DNA from: Planctomycetaceae bacterium
GTDB taxonomy: Bacteria > Planctomycetota > Planctomycetia > Pirellulales > Thermoguttaceae
Direction of reading: 5' to 3'
Assembly (NCBI GenBank): GCA_021372005.1
Contig: JAJFVC010000094.1
Coordinates: forward strand, 52,318-116,317
DNA length: 64,000 nucleotides
The notes under the pieces are model-generated. The model did no database searches. It worked only from the letters and a program-made list of their open reading frames with translations, and was not told the origin of the DNA. Each line of letters opens with the position of its first letter. Position 1 is the stretch's first letter. A program made the position numbers and the translations under genes. Shown here piece after piece: positions 8,517 through 18,497 of the stretch.

Positions 8517-9596
8517 TCAGTTTTGGCTCGTTCCGCCGTCGCCGTTCTCTTTGTTCAGATACCGGCGCAGATAGCGAGCCCGTTCGATGTTGCGATCGGA
8601 GCTGTCCAGGTCGCCGCCGGTCATTTTTTGGAGATGGGCCGGCTGGGTGCGGAGAAACAACTCGTTGACGGCCGGGATGTTCAGGTCGCGGATCAGTCCG
8701 AGATTGATGCCCATCCGCACGCTTGACAACAGGTGCATCGTCTCTTCGGAGCTGATGGTTTGCGCGGTACGCAGGATGCCGTAGGCCCGGCTGACGCGGT
8801 CGTGCAGGTTCTCTTGGCTTTCTTTGACCAGAAAATCGCGGGCCTGACGCTCGTAGTCGACGATGACCGGCACGATGTCGCTCACCTGGCGGATCAGCTC
8901 CGACTCGGTCCGGCCGAGGGTGATTTGGTTGCTGATCTGATAGAAATCGCCCATCGCCTGCGAACCTTCGCCATAGAGTCCGCGCACGGCCAGATTGATC
9001 TTTTGCAGGCTGCGGAACACGCGGTCGATCTGTCGGGTGATGACCAGGGCGGGCAGGTGCAGCATCACGCTCACGCGCATGCCCGTTCCAACGTTCGTCG
9101 GGCAGGCGGTCAGGTAGCCCAACCGATCGTGGAACGCGTAGGTCACTTTTTCTTCGATCAGGTCGTCGATTCGGTTGATGCGTTCCCAGACCTCGTCCAA
9201 GTTCAGACCGCTTTGCAGCGATTGGATGCGAAGATGGTCTTCCTCGTTGATCATCAGGCTGAATTTTTCGTTGCGGTCGATGGCCACGGCACGCTCGCCC
9301 TGGCCCTCGGCATGTTCGCGGCTGATCAAATGTCGCTCGACCAGCAACTGGCGATCCACCGTGTCCAACTGGGCCACGTTGACATACAGCACGTCGGTCT
9401 CGGCGGCAATGGCCAGAATGCGCTCGTGCAAGATGCCTTCGATGCGCAAACGATCTTGCGGCGTGGCCCGGCTGATAAACGGAAAATCGGCCAGGTTCCG
9501 CGCCAGACGGATGCGGCTGCTGATGACGATGTCGGCCTCGGGCCCGGCGCCTCGAAGCCACTCGCCGCTCGTGTTGGTCAGGTCGTCCAGTTGCAC
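8517..9596 (-). CDS. mcsB: Protein-arginine kinase
   Basis: McsB phosphorylates protein arginines, marking substrates for ClpCP degradation in Firmicutes. The 359-residue product belongs to the ATP:guanido phosphotransferase fold: SSRIRLARNLADFPF at 26-40 is the signature N-terminal nucleotide-binding segment, and CPTNVGTGMR near 164 carries the conserved active-site cysteine. Creatine-kinase-type specificity loops are absent, as usual in McsB. It starts 4 bases after mcsA ends, so the two are cotranscribed from the promoter at 10135-10162. No ctsR or clpC is in the window. Confidence 0.93.
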   Translation of the reverse strand: MQLDDLTNTSGEWLRGAGPEADIVISSRIRLARNLADFPFISRATPQDRLRIEGILHERILAIAAETDVLYVNVAQLDTVDRQLLVERHLISREHAEGQGERAVAIDRNEKFSLMINEEDHLRIQSLQSGLNLDEVWERINRIDDLIEEKVTYAFHDRLGYLTACPTNVGTGMRVSVMLHLPALVITRQIDRVFRSLQKINLAVRGLYGEGSQAMGDFYQISNQITLGRTESELIRQVSDIVPVIVDYERQARDFLVKESQENLHDRVSRAYGILRTAQTISSEETMHLLSSVRMGINLGLIRDLNIPAVNELFLRTQPAHLQKMTGGDLDSSDRNIERARYLRRYLNKENGDGGTSQN

Positions 9597-9600
9597 GGCG

Positions 9601-10107
9601 TCACTTCCCCTCTTGCTCGATGCGCTGAATTTCGTCTCTCAGTTCCGACGCGCGTTCATAGTTTTCGTCGTCGATGGATTCCTTCATTTCCCGTCGCAAA
9701 CGGATCAGTTGGGTGCGAGTCTCGCTGCCCGAGGCTTGGCGTCGCGGCCGCTTGCCGACGTGTTCCGACTCGCCGTGGATGTTCAGGATCAACGGCTCCA
9801 GTTGGGTTTGGAAGCAGACGTAGTCGTGAGGGCAACCGAGCCGGCCTTGGCTGCGGAACTCGTAGAACGTGATGCCGCAGACCGGGCAGGCTTGCTGGTC
9901 CAGGTTGGCTAATTCCTCGGCCGTTTGTCCGATGGCCATCTGCTGGGCCAGCGCCGACGCCATGCCGCCGACGGCCGTCGGTTCGCTGGCCGACGCGGTC
10001 AGGTATTGTCGCGCGTGCTCTTCGCACAGATGCAGCTCTTGCGGCTTGCCGCCGGTCAGTTCGGTGATGTGAAACGTCGCCGGCTTATCGCATTGTTGGC
10101 ACTTCAT
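9601..10107 (-). CDS. mcsA: McsA-like zinc-finger/UVR protein, activator of McsB
   Basis: 168 residues. It begins MKCQQCDKPATFHITE, a CxxC zinc knuckle, followed by LCEEHA; a second Cys cluster CPVCG with a later CPHDYVC lies in the middle. The C-terminal end (LRREMKESIDDENYERASE) is a UVR motif like those in UvrB/UvrC and McsA. McsA stimulates McsB kinase activity. Direct coupling to mcsB confirms the call. AAAGGG about 10 bases before the ATG can serve as ribosome site. Confidence 0.9.
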   Translation of the reverse strand: MKCQQCDKPATFHITELTGGKPQELHLCEEHARQYLTASASEPTAVGGMASALAQQMAIGQTAEELANLDQQACPVCGITFYEFRSQGRLGCPHDYVCFQTQLEPLILNIHGESEHVGKRPRRQASGSETRTQLIRLRREMKESIDDENYERASELRDEIQRIEQEGK

Positions 10108-10134
10108 GGCGCGACCCTTTCTTTTTCCATAAGG

Positions 10135-10162
10135 ATTCTATCCATCCCCCCTTTGATGTCAA
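10135..10162 (-). promoter_or_regulatory. Sigma-70-type promoter of mcsA-mcsB
   Basis: On the minus strand TTGACA (10162-10157) and TAGAAT (10140-10135) are 16 bases apart, giving a start near 10128 and a leader of about 20 bases before the mcsA ATG at 10107. I see no CtsR-type heptad repeat over it. Confidence 0.72.
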
Positions 10163-10254
10163 GGCGAACTCGGGGATCTAGGGGGAATTCTCGGACGTCG
10201 CGGGATGGGTGGTCCGGGATCGCAGAAAGGGACGAGACAGTGACGCCGAAAAGT

Positions 10255-11949
10255 TTAGACAGGCGGACAGTCTGGCTTGCGTCGCAACCCCACGGCTGCG
10301 CACACGACGCACGCCGTCAAGCAGACGCCGGCGAACCAATCGCCATGGGCCAGATACCAGCTCGCGCGGTGGTCGATGCGCGGCTCGGCCATCAACACCT
10401 GTCGGGCCCGTCGCGGTCCCTGGGCCCGGATACGGCCGTCGGCGTCGATCCACGCCGAAAAGCCCGTATTGGCGGCGATCAACAACGGTTTGCGGCACTC
10501 GACCGCGCGAAAAACGCCGCAGGCCAGGTGCATGTCCAATTCGCTCGAGCCCCAAAACCAGCCGTCGTTGGTCAGATTGACCAAAAGATCCGGCTCGCAC
10601 CCGTCGGCGATCAACTGGTTCACCTGCCGGCGGATCACGTGCGGCAGCACGGTTTCGTAGCAAATGTTCGGCGCGATGCGGACGTCGCCCAACCGGAACG
10701 CCACGGCGCGTCGGCCCGGCATGGCGCTCACCGGCAGCGGCGTCAAGCGTTGCAGCCACGGAAACCATTGGGTCCCGGGCACGTACTCGCCGAACATCAC
10801 CAGGTGCATTTTGTCGTAGCGACCCGACAGTCGACCGTCGCGGCTCACCATCGTCGCCGAGTTGAAAGAATGCATGCCCTGGCGATCGAACGTGTTGGCC
10901 TCGATGCCCAACAGCAGCGGTGCATCGAGCGATTGGGCCAGCGCGGCCATCGACTCTTGGGTTTGTTGCATGGCCTTTGGGAGCCATTGCGCAAACTCGG
11001 ACTGCGTGCCCGGGAATTCTTGCGGCTTTTGAGCATCGGGACTAAACACGATCAACGAATCTAAAAACATCGACTCGGGCCAGACCACGAGATCGACGGG
11101 GCGGTTTTTTTGGACGGCCTCGCGTGACAGGTCATAATATTCGCGGAAAATGCGTCCCCTCATGCCTGGATCGTAACGCATCTCGACGTCGATCGAGCCT
11201 TGGATCAATGCGATGTGCAGGCCCGGTCGACCGGCGTCGGCTCGCAGTTGCGCATGGCCGTACATCAACACGGCGGCCATCGCAACGGCGGCGACCAGCG
11301 GCGGCCAGAACGACCAGCGGCGATTGTCGTCGGGCAACATCCGAGCCAACGCTGCCGCGACCAGCATCACCAAAAAGCTGACGCCGTAGGCCCCGGCCCA
11401 GTCGCTTAACTGAATCAGCATGGTCCAACGATATTGCGTGTGGCCGAGGCTGCCCATCGTCATGCCGGTCAGCAGATGGGCCCGAGCCAGTTCGAGGCCG
11501 GTCCAGACGATTGGGGCGGCCAACACGACGGGCACACGGAGCCGATGGACCGCCACACGCGACAATCCGACAAACAGCGGCACATAAAACGCAAAGTAAA
11601 ATGAAAGCGCGATCCAGCCGAGGCTGGTGGCCGGATGCGGCAATCGAAGCCAATGCAGCGCGCCGAGCCAAAACGCAAAACCGGCCAGCCAAAGCACGCG
11701 ATAGGGGCGGCGTCCGTCGAGCCGCGAGCAGCGAATCAACAACACCCAAGGAATCGGCGCGACCCAGGCCAGCGGCCAGACGTCCATCGGCGGAAACGCC
11801 AACCAAAGCAAAAAAGCCCCGAGAAACGACATCCGCGAAGTGTAGGAAAGACGCGAAGTCTGAAACAGAAGGTTTTTTATGACGCGGTGTCGAGCCGAGT
11901 TTTTTGCGTCCGGCGAATCTTGGTCGTGGGGCGATCGACGTTCCTTCAT
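10255..11949 (-). CDS. lnt: Apolipoprotein N-acyltransferase
   Basis: Inner membrane enzyme that adds the third acyl chain to lipoproteins. 564 residues: several membrane helices in the first 230 residues (LLWLAFPPMDVWPLAWVAP is the usual start), then a periplasmic nitrilase domain with the catalytic triad E292 (VVWPES), K380 (GRYDKMH) and C430 (NICYET), and a last membrane helix near 540-556. The family usually starts near residue 40 here (ATG at 11832), so the first 39 residues may not be translated; neither start has an obvious ribosome site. Its presence agrees with the several lipoproteins in the window and an outer membrane. Confidence 0.92.
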   Translation of the reverse strand: MKERRSPHDQDSPDAKNSARHRVIKNLLFQTSRLSYTSRMSFLGAFLLWLAFPPMDVWPLAWVAPIPWVLLIRCSRLDGRRPYRVLWLAGFAFWLGALHWLRLPHPATSLGWIALSFYFAFYVPLFVGLSRVAVHRLRVPVVLAAPIVWTGLELARAHLLTGMTMGSLGHTQYRWTMLIQLSDWAGAYGVSFLVMLVAAALARMLPDDNRRWSFWPPLVAAVAMAAVLMYGHAQLRADAGRPGLHIALIQGSIDVEMRYDPGMRGRIFREYYDLSREAVQKNRPVDLVVWPESMFLDSLIVFSPDAQKPQEFPGTQSEFAQWLPKAMQQTQESMAALAQSLDAPLLLGIEANTFDRQGMHSFNSATMVSRDGRLSGRYDKMHLVMFGEYVPGTQWFPWLQRLTPLPVSAMPGRRAVAFRLGDVRIAPNICYETVLPHVIRRQVNQLIADGCEPDLLVNLTNDGWFWGSSELDMHLACGVFRAVECRKPLLIAANTGFSAWIDADGRIRAQGPRRARQVLMAEPRIDHRASWYLAHGDWFAGVCLTACVVCAAVGLRRKPDCPPV

Positions 11950-12002
11950 CGCGCGTTCTTCCTTGATTTCAGATTTTTGGCGTGTCCTTCGTGGACCGAT
12001 TC

Positions 12003-12584
<582 letters not shown>

Positions 12585-12747
12585 GGCGTTCTCCGAAAGA
12601 GCCGGCGTTCGGGCGTTTGGATGTCCCTTGGCCATGGTTGCCACGGGCGTTCCTACCCAGGAAACAGCCGCCATTCCAAGGTGGGAATGCGCGAGACCAG
12701 ACTCCAGTTTACCGGGTCGGACGCCGCAGGTGAAGCGGAGTTGCGTC

Positions 12748-13650
12748 TTAGCGCTGCAACCCCACAAAAATGACAGGAACGGCGAGGTTGGGTTCGCCGC
12801 CCGGCTCGCTGGGCAGGAAATTGACGTGGCCGTCTTCAAACATCGCGTTGCGTCCTTGGCCGTCGTGAACCGCGAGCCGCCGGCCGGGGGCGTCGGCCAA
12901 CAGCGGCGATTGAAGGGCGGTCGTCGTCAGCGAAGGAACGTCGCCGGTGGCGACGCGCCAACCGTCCAGGGGCTCGTCGTTCTGCGCGAGCGATTCGTGT
13001 ACGTCCGAGAACGGGAACTTGGTGGCGGGCTTCGGACTGTCCGAACCGCGCAAAACGCCTTGGATCGTCAGCCAAGCATCGGAGCAGACCGTTTGCGGTT
13101 CGCCGGTCCGAAGCAGCCAGACGGCGTGCTCGCCTGCGCGGGTCAGTCGCCCGTTGGCGGCCAAATCGTCCAGGTCGTTGAGCTGGTCGCGGCTGTATTG
13201 ACTCAAGGCCAGGCCGAACTGCCGCATGTTGTTTTGACAGGCCATCACCCGGGCGTTGAATCGGCTGTCGTTCAGCGCCGGCAAGATCAACGCCACGGCC
13301 GCCAACAGTACGGCGCACACGGCGGCTACGTCGAGCAAATCGACGCGAGCGCAACCCACCAGCGGCGACGCCACGGGAGTCATCTTTCCGGAGAAGCGGG
13401 GACGCCGCGCAGCGGCCGCGTCGTCGAACCCGAACGCCGCGACGAATTGGCACGTGCGGTCGGCCAGACCGGGCGGCGGTTCAAAATCGGGCCGTACGGC
13501 GTCCAAGGGGATCAAACGCCGCCGCCACTGACGCCACAATCGCCGATACAGCGGGTCGTGCTGAAGGCGCGCGTCGGCGTTGCGTTGTTCGTCGTCGTCC
13601 AACGCTCCGAGCAGGTGACCCAGCAGTTGGTGGTGCAGTGGTTCGTTCAT
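12748..13650 (-). CDS. Membrane protein with DUF1559-like C-terminus, probable anti-sigma factor
   Basis: 300 residues. The cytoplasmic N-terminus ([21 protein letters not shown]) resembles the start of planctomycete anti-sigma proteins. One membrane helix covers about 104-126, and the external part has [15 protein letters not shown] (138-152) and a DGHVNFLP motif near 272-279, both as in the DUF1559/H-X9-DG family common in Planctomycetes. It lies directly downstream of an ECF sigma gene on the same strand (107-base gap), so it is probably the cognate anti-sigma factor; that role is inferred from position. No zinc-binding HxxxCxxC is present. Confidence 0.7.
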   Translation of the reverse strand: MNEPLHHQLLGHLLGALDDDEQRNADARLQHDPLYRRLWRQWRRRLIPLDAVRPDFEPPPGLADRTCQFVAAFGFDDAAAARRPRFSGKMTPVASPLVGCARVDLLDVAAVCAVLLAAVALILPALNDSRFNARVMACQNNMRQFGLALSQYSRDQLNDLDDLAANGRLTRAGEHAVWLLRTGEPQTVCSDAWLTIQGVLRGSDSPKPATKFPFSDVHESLAQNDEPLDGWRVATGDVPSLTTTALQSPLLADAPGRRLAVHDGQGRNAMFEDGHVNFLPSEPGGEPNLAVPVIFVGLQR

Positions 13651-13757
13651 GCGACAGGTTGTCCCGCAGTCGCCGATTTTTTGGCGTTCGGTCTCATGCG
13701 AGCGTCGAACGCACGTTCCAAACGGTTTCTACGGGTTGTTGGGGTCCCAATCGTCGT

Positions 13758-14405
13758 TCAGTGCGGCAAGCGGACGCGGCTGAGCGATTCCGTGAGTTTT
13801 TGCATCGCGATGTGCAACCGGCTCTTGACCGTGCCGACCGGCATGTCGAGCACTTCGGCCGCCTCGCGATATTTCAGTCCTTGAAAGTAAATCAACATCA
13901 CCACCTGCCGCGACGCCTCCGACAGCGCGTCGACCGCGCGGCGGAGAACGTCGTATTGTTCGGCCGACTCCGCGCCGTCGGCGGGATCCGGCTCCGGACC
14001 GCCGAGCAGCTCGACCAGCGTGCCCGCCGTTTCTTCCGTCGAACGCGACGCGACTCGATTCAGACTGTCGAGCCGATGCCGGCGATTGCGACGTTGAAAG
14101 TCGATCGCCTGGTTCGTGGCGATCGTGTACAACCAGGGCCGCACCTGCCGGCCGGGCTCGAATTGGCCGCACTTCAAATGCACTTGGAGAAACGTCTGTT
14201 GAAAGACGTCTTCGGCCATCTGGGCGTCGCCCAAATAATGACGCAGATAGCCGAACAGCTCCTTTTCGTATCGGTGAACCAATTCTTCAAACACCAGGCT
14301 GTCGCGATCGGACCGGTAGCTCAACAGGAGCTTTTCGTCGGTCCACGACACCAGCGGGTTCGGGCCTTGGGCACGCACGCGCAACTGTTCAATCGTGCCG
14401 TTCAT
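13758..14405 (-). CDS. ECF RNA polymerase sigma factor
   Basis: 215 residues. Region 2 spans about 25-95 (FEELVHRYEKELFGYLRHYL, then DVFQQTFLQVHL and WLYTIATNQAIDFQRR), and region 4 about 150-205 (YFQGLKYREAAEVLDMPVG then TVKSRLHIA). A linker rich in acidic residues separates them. It directs polymerase to its own promoter set, controlled most likely by the membrane protein encoded next. A possible promoter lies at 14501-14530, and GAAGGA precedes the start. Confidence 0.9.
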   Translation of the reverse strand: MNGTIEQLRVRAQGPNPLVSWTDEKLLLSYRSDRDSLVFEELVHRYEKELFGYLRHYLGDAQMAEDVFQQTFLQVHLKCGQFEPGRQVRPWLYTIATNQAIDFQRRNRRHRLDSLNRVASRSTEETAGTLVELLGGPEPDPADGAESAEQYDVLRRAVDALSEASRQVVMLIYFQGLKYREAAEVLDMPVGTVKSRLHIAMQKLTESLSRVRLPH

Positions 14406-14500
14406 CTTTGCTACGCATCCTTCAAAGAAAATGTTCGCTCTGCTCGGCAGAAACGACCGCAGCCCGACCTTAGCCCGATTCGGCCTTGTGCTGTTTCCGT

Positions 14501-14530
14501 ATTTTACGCCGACGGACTGTCAGCGCACAA
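14501..14530 (-). promoter_or_regulatory. Possible promoter of the ECF sigma gene
   Basis: On the minus strand TTGTGC (14530-14525), 18 bases, then TAAAAT (14506-14501). The -35 box matches poorly; the -10 box is good. The start codon is at 14405. Confidence 0.4.
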
Positions 14531-14936
14531 TGGACCCATCCAAGGGGGTGGACTGCCAGTTTCCGAATCGTTCGTTTTGGTCGAACGCTCGATGTTCTAT
14601 CGTGCAATTGGTGCGCCGAATCCGCATGAAACGGTTGGTTCGGGCCAGTCGCCGAGGGCCATTTTACGGCGCAACATGATTATGAAAAACAAGTTGCGGC
14701 TGTAGAGATTTTGTCTCGGGGGTGATCCGCATGCGGGCGGGTAGGGCGTCGTTGGGCCGAGTCGGCTGCCGTCGATTTTAGGACACGGCGCCGTCAAAAA
14801 GAATAAGAAATTGGAGCGGCGCAACCGGTTGGGCTAAAAATGCCAGCAGCCGCCGACACCGCAGCCCTGCCCCGACAGGCGGCCGAGATGCCGGCAGGCT
14901 GCCCAATGCGCTGCCGATCCGTTTGGAAAAAATCCG
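14531..14936. other. Intergenic region, no gene recognised
   Basis: About 400 bases between the zinc-ribbon gene and the ECF sigma promoter. It holds an imperfect GC-rich inverted repeat near 14864-14925 (GCAGCC-type arms) that could end transcription of the zinc-ribbon gene, but no clean T-run follows. No open frame with a ribosome site is seen. Confidence 0.35.
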
Positions 14937-15104
14937 TTACGCGTTACGCAGTCTTCGTCCTGGACGCAAACCGAAATGCAGCGACTTGCGCTGGCAGTTC
15001 GTGCAACGCGCCCAGACCATGAACCAGGTCAGAGGCGGACGTAAATGAGCGTTGCCGTGCTTACTTTTGCGGAGAGTCGATGTGCCGCATGTGGGACATT
15101 TCAC
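14937..15104 (-). CDS. Small zinc-ribbon protein (GTG start)
   Basis: 55 residues read from GTG at 15104 to TAA at 14937. The sequence carries two Cys pairs, C3-P-T-C6 and C34-T-N-C37, spaced as in a rubredoxin-like zinc ribbon, with an Arg/Lys/His-rich first loop (RKSKHGNAHLRP) and basic tail (RPGRRLRN). This suggests nucleic acid binding. No strong ribosome site precedes the GTG and the open frame extends upstream without ATG, so the start is uncertain. It is easily missed because of its size and start codon. It lies between the ECF module and the DNA methyltransferase on the same strand. Confidence 0.5.
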   Translation of the reverse strand: MKCPTCGTSTLRKSKHGNAHLRPPLTWFMVWARCTNCQRKSLHFGLRPGRRLRNA

Positions 15105-15233
15105 CGTTTGGCCCTCGGTTTCAAAAGAATGAAACGAGCGGGATGTGAACGTATCCGACGGCCTGCCGCTTGGAAAGGTGAAAGGGGAGAAGATCCCTGC
15201 GATAATTTCTGCCTGTCGCGGCGGATGGCGAGG

Positions 15234-16148
15234 TCAGGGCGTCTTTTTTTGGCCTCGACGAGTCCGGCCCCGCGGCTTTTCGTTCAGACGCCGTCCGTTG
15301 GCCGTGTTGGGAACGCTCACCAGCGGTTCGGCCGAGCCGTCCAGCGGGTCGCCCGGACGAATGGCGGCCAGACGTTCGGCGACGCGCTGCGAATATTCTT
15401 GGGACAACTCGAAACCCAAATAGCGCCGGCCGAGTTTTTTGGCGACGGCCAGAGTCGTGCCGCTCCCGGCGAACGGATCGAGCACCAGTTGGCCCTCGCG
15501 GCTGCACGCGCGAAGGATCCGGCCCAGCAATTGTTCGGGCATCTGGCAGCCGTGCCAGCCGGCGCGCTCTTTGAAAGTGCCGCAGACCCGCGGAAAATAC
15601 CACGTGTTTTCGTCCGGCTGAAATCCGTCGGGCAGGTCCTGCGGCCGAAGGATCCACGTGTCGTCGGGCAGCCGACCCGTGGGATTGGCGCGGCGATCGC
15701 CATAGACCAACTGGCGGGCCGAGGGGACGCGGATCGCATCGGCGTCGAATGTGAAGTTCGCCGGATCTTTAACCATGTGGAATAAATGGACGTGCGAGCG
15801 GCTGAACTTCGAGGTGCAGTGGACGCCGAACGTGTAGTACCACACGACCCAACTGCGGCAACAAAGCTTGTGTTCCCGCTGCAACATCACTTTCAGCTCC
15901 GCTGCGTATTCGTCGCCGATGGCCAGCCAAAACGTTCCGTTGGGCTTCAGCAGCCGCACCACTTCGGCGGTCCATCGACGGCACCAGTCCACGTACTGAT
16001 CGCTTTCCAGGCGATCTTCGTACGAGTCGTAGTCATAGCCGATGTTGAACGGCGGATCGGCAAAAGCCAGATCGACCACGCCGTCCGCGAGGGGCTTCAT
16101 GCCTTCGAGACAGTCGCAATTTTTCAGCATGTCGACGCGAAACGGCAT
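15234..16148 (-). CDS. Solitary site-specific DNA methyltransferase (N4-cytosine/N6-adenine, beta class)
   Basis: 304 residues. The catalytic motif DPPFN at 31-35 comes before the SAM-binding motif DPFAGSGTT at 224-232, the order of beta-class amino-methyltransferases. [12 protein letters not shown] near 70-81 and GRRYLGFEL near 240-248 are further family motifs. The DPPF form can occur in both N6-adenine and N4-cytosine enzymes, so the base is not certain. The C-terminal 40 residues are basic and probably disordered. No restriction endonuclease gene is adjacent, so it is likely an orphan methylase with a regulatory or chromosome-cycle role. Confidence 0.88.
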   Translation of the reverse strand: MPFRVDMLKNCDCLEGMKPLADGVVDLAFADPPFNIGYDYDSYEDRLESDQYVDWCRRWTAEVVRLLKPNGTFWLAIGDEYAAELKVMLQREHKLCCRSWVVWYYTFGVHCTSKFSRSHVHLFHMVKDPANFTFDADAIRVPSARQLVYGDRRANPTGRLPDDTWILRPQDLPDGFQPDENTWYFPRVCGTFKERAGWHGCQMPEQLLGRILRACSREGQLVLDPFAGSGTTLAVAKKLGRRYLGFELSQEYSQRVAERLAAIRPGDPLDGSAEPLVSVPNTANGRRLNEKPRGRTRRGQKKTP

Positions 16149-16179
16149 TCGTGGGCTCCGAAGATCGAGAAACGTTATT

Positions 16180-17589
16180 TTACTTCTTGTTGGCTTCCGA
16201 CGATTTTTGGATTTCCGTCGATCGCTTGCCTCGTGCGCCGCTGCCGGGCCGCCGGTCCGCGTTGACGCCCAGGAAGTACATACGTTGTAATTCCCGCCGC
16301 ATCTCGTCGTTGGGCATCGCCAAAAGCCGGTCTCGTTGCTGATCGGTCAATCCTTCCTCGAAAAATTGGGCGAGACGTTGGTTGTCGGCAGCCGAGAGCG
16401 TTGCGCCTCGGGCAAAACGTTGTCGGGATTGGTGACGGAGCCAACCGTTGACGGTTTGCCACTGACGCGCGACCGACATGGCGGCCAGGCGTTTTTGCGT
16501 CTCGGGGGCGAGCTTCGTGCGGAGACGCGACAGGTCGTCGTCGGTCAGGATCGGTGCGATGTCGGAACCGGACGCCACGCCGCGCCGAGTCAACTCGAAC
16601 AACAAGGCCCGACGTCGCGCCGCCGGCGTCCACGTGGCCAACTCTTTTTGTCGAGGCGCGGGCAGCAACGCCGACAATTCGGCGGCGTGACGGTCGGCGC
16701 AGTCCTCCAACCACGTCCAAAACGCATCGGCGTCTTTGGCCTCCAAACGACGTTCGCCCATCGAGCGAGATCGTTCGTCGCGGAGTCGCTTTTCGACGGC
16801 GGCCAATCGTCGATCGGAGGGCATTTCGGCCAGCTCGGATCTGGCATAGGGCGTCAACGTCTTGAGCCAGTTGTAATAGCGTCGCATCACCCGTCGCAAC
16901 GCGGCGGCGTCGGGCGCGACGGACAGCGATTCATCCAACCGCCGCAACTGAAGCCGTTCGTCCGGTTCGAGCGACTCGAATCGATTTTGTTGCCGAAGCA
17001 ACTGCTCTTTCTGGGCGGGCGTCATCTGTTCGACGCGATGCTGCCGCACGGGCATGGACTCGCGAGGTTCGGACCGTGCGACGCCGCGATCGACCGTCGT
17101 TGCATTTTGCGAAAAGAGTTTGGCGTCGCGAAGTTTTTGCAGGAAATCCAGACTCTTAACTTGCCGATACGGATCGAGATTTTCCAGAATCGGCAGGTCG
17201 CGCAGCAAGGCTCGATTCGGATTGGGTTGCAGCCACCACACCAGGAAAAACCCCAACAACGCGGCGGCGGTCATCGCAACGCCGAGGTTCAACATTCGTC
17301 GCCGCCGTCGTCGCGGCGCCTCGGCCTGCGAGCGTTCGATGTCTTGACGCGCCGAGACCGCCACCATTTCGAGCGTGCTGCGGGCGAACTGATTACCGGC
17401 GGGCAATGCGTCCAAATCGTCCAGCAGCTCCCAGGTGCGCTCCATTTCTTGAAGCCGTCGTCGGGCTTCGGCGTCGCCGGCCAACATGGCCTCGATCTGG
17501 CGGCTCTCCTCGAGGCTCAATTCGCCGTCGAGGTAGGCCACCAGTTGCTCGTCCAATGATTGCTTGCGAGCGGCTTCGTCATGCATCAT
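16180..17589 (-). CDS. Membrane-anchored anti-sigma factor with long external helical domain
   Basis: 469 residues. The N-terminus ([24 protein letters not shown], residues 13-36) is the planctomycete form of an anti-sigma domain, without zinc ligands. A basic stretch RRRRRRM precedes one membrane helix at about 98-119 ([17 protein letters not shown]). The remaining 350 residues are Arg/Leu/Glu-rich helices resembling DUF3106-like or heavy-metal-sensing periplasmic domains; that comparison is loose. The gene overlaps the preceding ECF sigma gene by 11 bases, so the pair is translationally coupled and very probably functional partners. Confidence 0.78.
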   Translation of the reverse strand: MMHDEAARKQSLDEQLVAYLDGELSLEESRQIEAMLAGDAEARRRLQEMERTWELLDDLDALPAGNQFARSTLEMVAVSARQDIERSQAEAPRRRRRRMLNLGVAMTAAALLGFFLVWWLQPNPNRALLRDLPILENLDPYRQVKSLDFLQKLRDAKLFSQNATTVDRGVARSEPRESMPVRQHRVEQMTPAQKEQLLRQQNRFESLEPDERLQLRRLDESLSVAPDAAALRRVMRRYYNWLKTLTPYARSELAEMPSDRRLAAVEKRLRDERSRSMGERRLEAKDADAFWTWLEDCADRHAAELSALLPAPRQKELATWTPAARRRALLFELTRRGVASGSDIAPILTDDDLSRLRTKLAPETQKRLAAMSVARQWQTVNGWLRHQSRQRFARGATLSAADNQRLAQFFEEGLTDQQRDRLLAMPNDEMRRELQRMYFLGVNADRRPGSGARGKRSTEIQKSSEANKK

Positions 17590-18244
17590 CGTGCACCTCC
17601 GTCGCCGGGCGAACGCCGTGCTCGAAATACGGCTGCAACACTTCCCGCAGATTGTCGCGAGCCCGCGACAGCAACGATTTCACTGCCTGGGCCGACATCT
17701 CCATCACCGAGGCGATCTCGGCATAGCTCATGCCTTCAAATTTGCTCAGCAGCACCGCCATGCGTTGACGTTCGCCGAGCGAGTCGAGCGCCATCTGCAC
17801 GATCTGCCGCGTTTCGGCCTTGTCGAGCTGTCGCGTGGGCATTTGGCCGCTGCTGGCCGCAAGCAGATTGTCCATCGGCCGGGCGCCCATCGGGCCGCTG
17901 TCGCGCGTGCGCAACGTCACCTCGTGGCGACGCGACCGGGTCCGCAATGCGTTGGCCGCCACATGGTTGGCGATCGTGAAGAGCCATGTCGAAAACTTCG
18001 CACCGGGCTCGTAGGTTTCCCGCGAACGATAGACCCGCAAAAACACCTCTTGGGTCAGATCCTCGGCCAGATCGCGGCCGCCGACCCAATGGCGAAGAAC
18101 CGTCAGCAGCCGGCCTTGATACCGTACGACCAGTTCCTCAAAAGCGGCGGCGCTGCCTTCACGTACGTCCAACATCAGTCGAACGTCGGGATCCAAGGCA
18201 TAGCGGCGGGCGGCGGAATCGCTAATAACCACGACGAGTCCCAA
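17579..18244 (-). CDS. ECF RNA polymerase sigma factor
   Basis: 221 residues. Region 2 lies at about 30-105 (AFEELVVRYQGRLLTVLRHW, DLTQEVFLRVYRS, STWLFTIANHVAANALRTRS) and region 4 at about 160-210 (LLSKFEGMSYAEIASVMEMS, QAVKSLLSRAR). The gene runs into its putative anti-sigma gene with an 11-base overlap. Minus-strand TACACT (18294-18289) is a -10-like box 45 bases before the start but lacks a good -35 box. Confidence 0.92.
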   Translation of the reverse strand: MGLVVVISDSAARRYALDPDVRLMLDVREGSAAAFEELVVRYQGRLLTVLRHWVGGRDLAEDLTQEVFLRVYRSRETYEPGAKFSTWLFTIANHVAANALRTRSRRHEVTLRTRDSGPMGARPMDNLLAASSGQMPTRQLDKAETRQIVQMALDSLGERQRMAVLLSKFEGMSYAEIASVMEMSAQAVKSLLSRARDNLREVLQPYFEHGVRPATEVHDDA

Positions 18245-18497
18245 TCGGGTGAGGATGCTCCAACGATCGGCGTTTAGACCTACTCCTCAGTGTACCTGGC
18301 ACAACGTTGGTCGGCCACCCTTCTAGTCAAACAGGGTGGTTTGTCGTAGGGGGGGCTTGTTGATGTTGTGTAACTTGCGAAAAATCGCCATCTTAACGTC
18401 GTGCGGCCCATGTGTCGAAAATCGCTCTAGCCGCGTTGTTCGACAGCCACTATACTCCGCCACCTCGTGGAAATGATCGTGTGGAGGCGGTGTAGTC

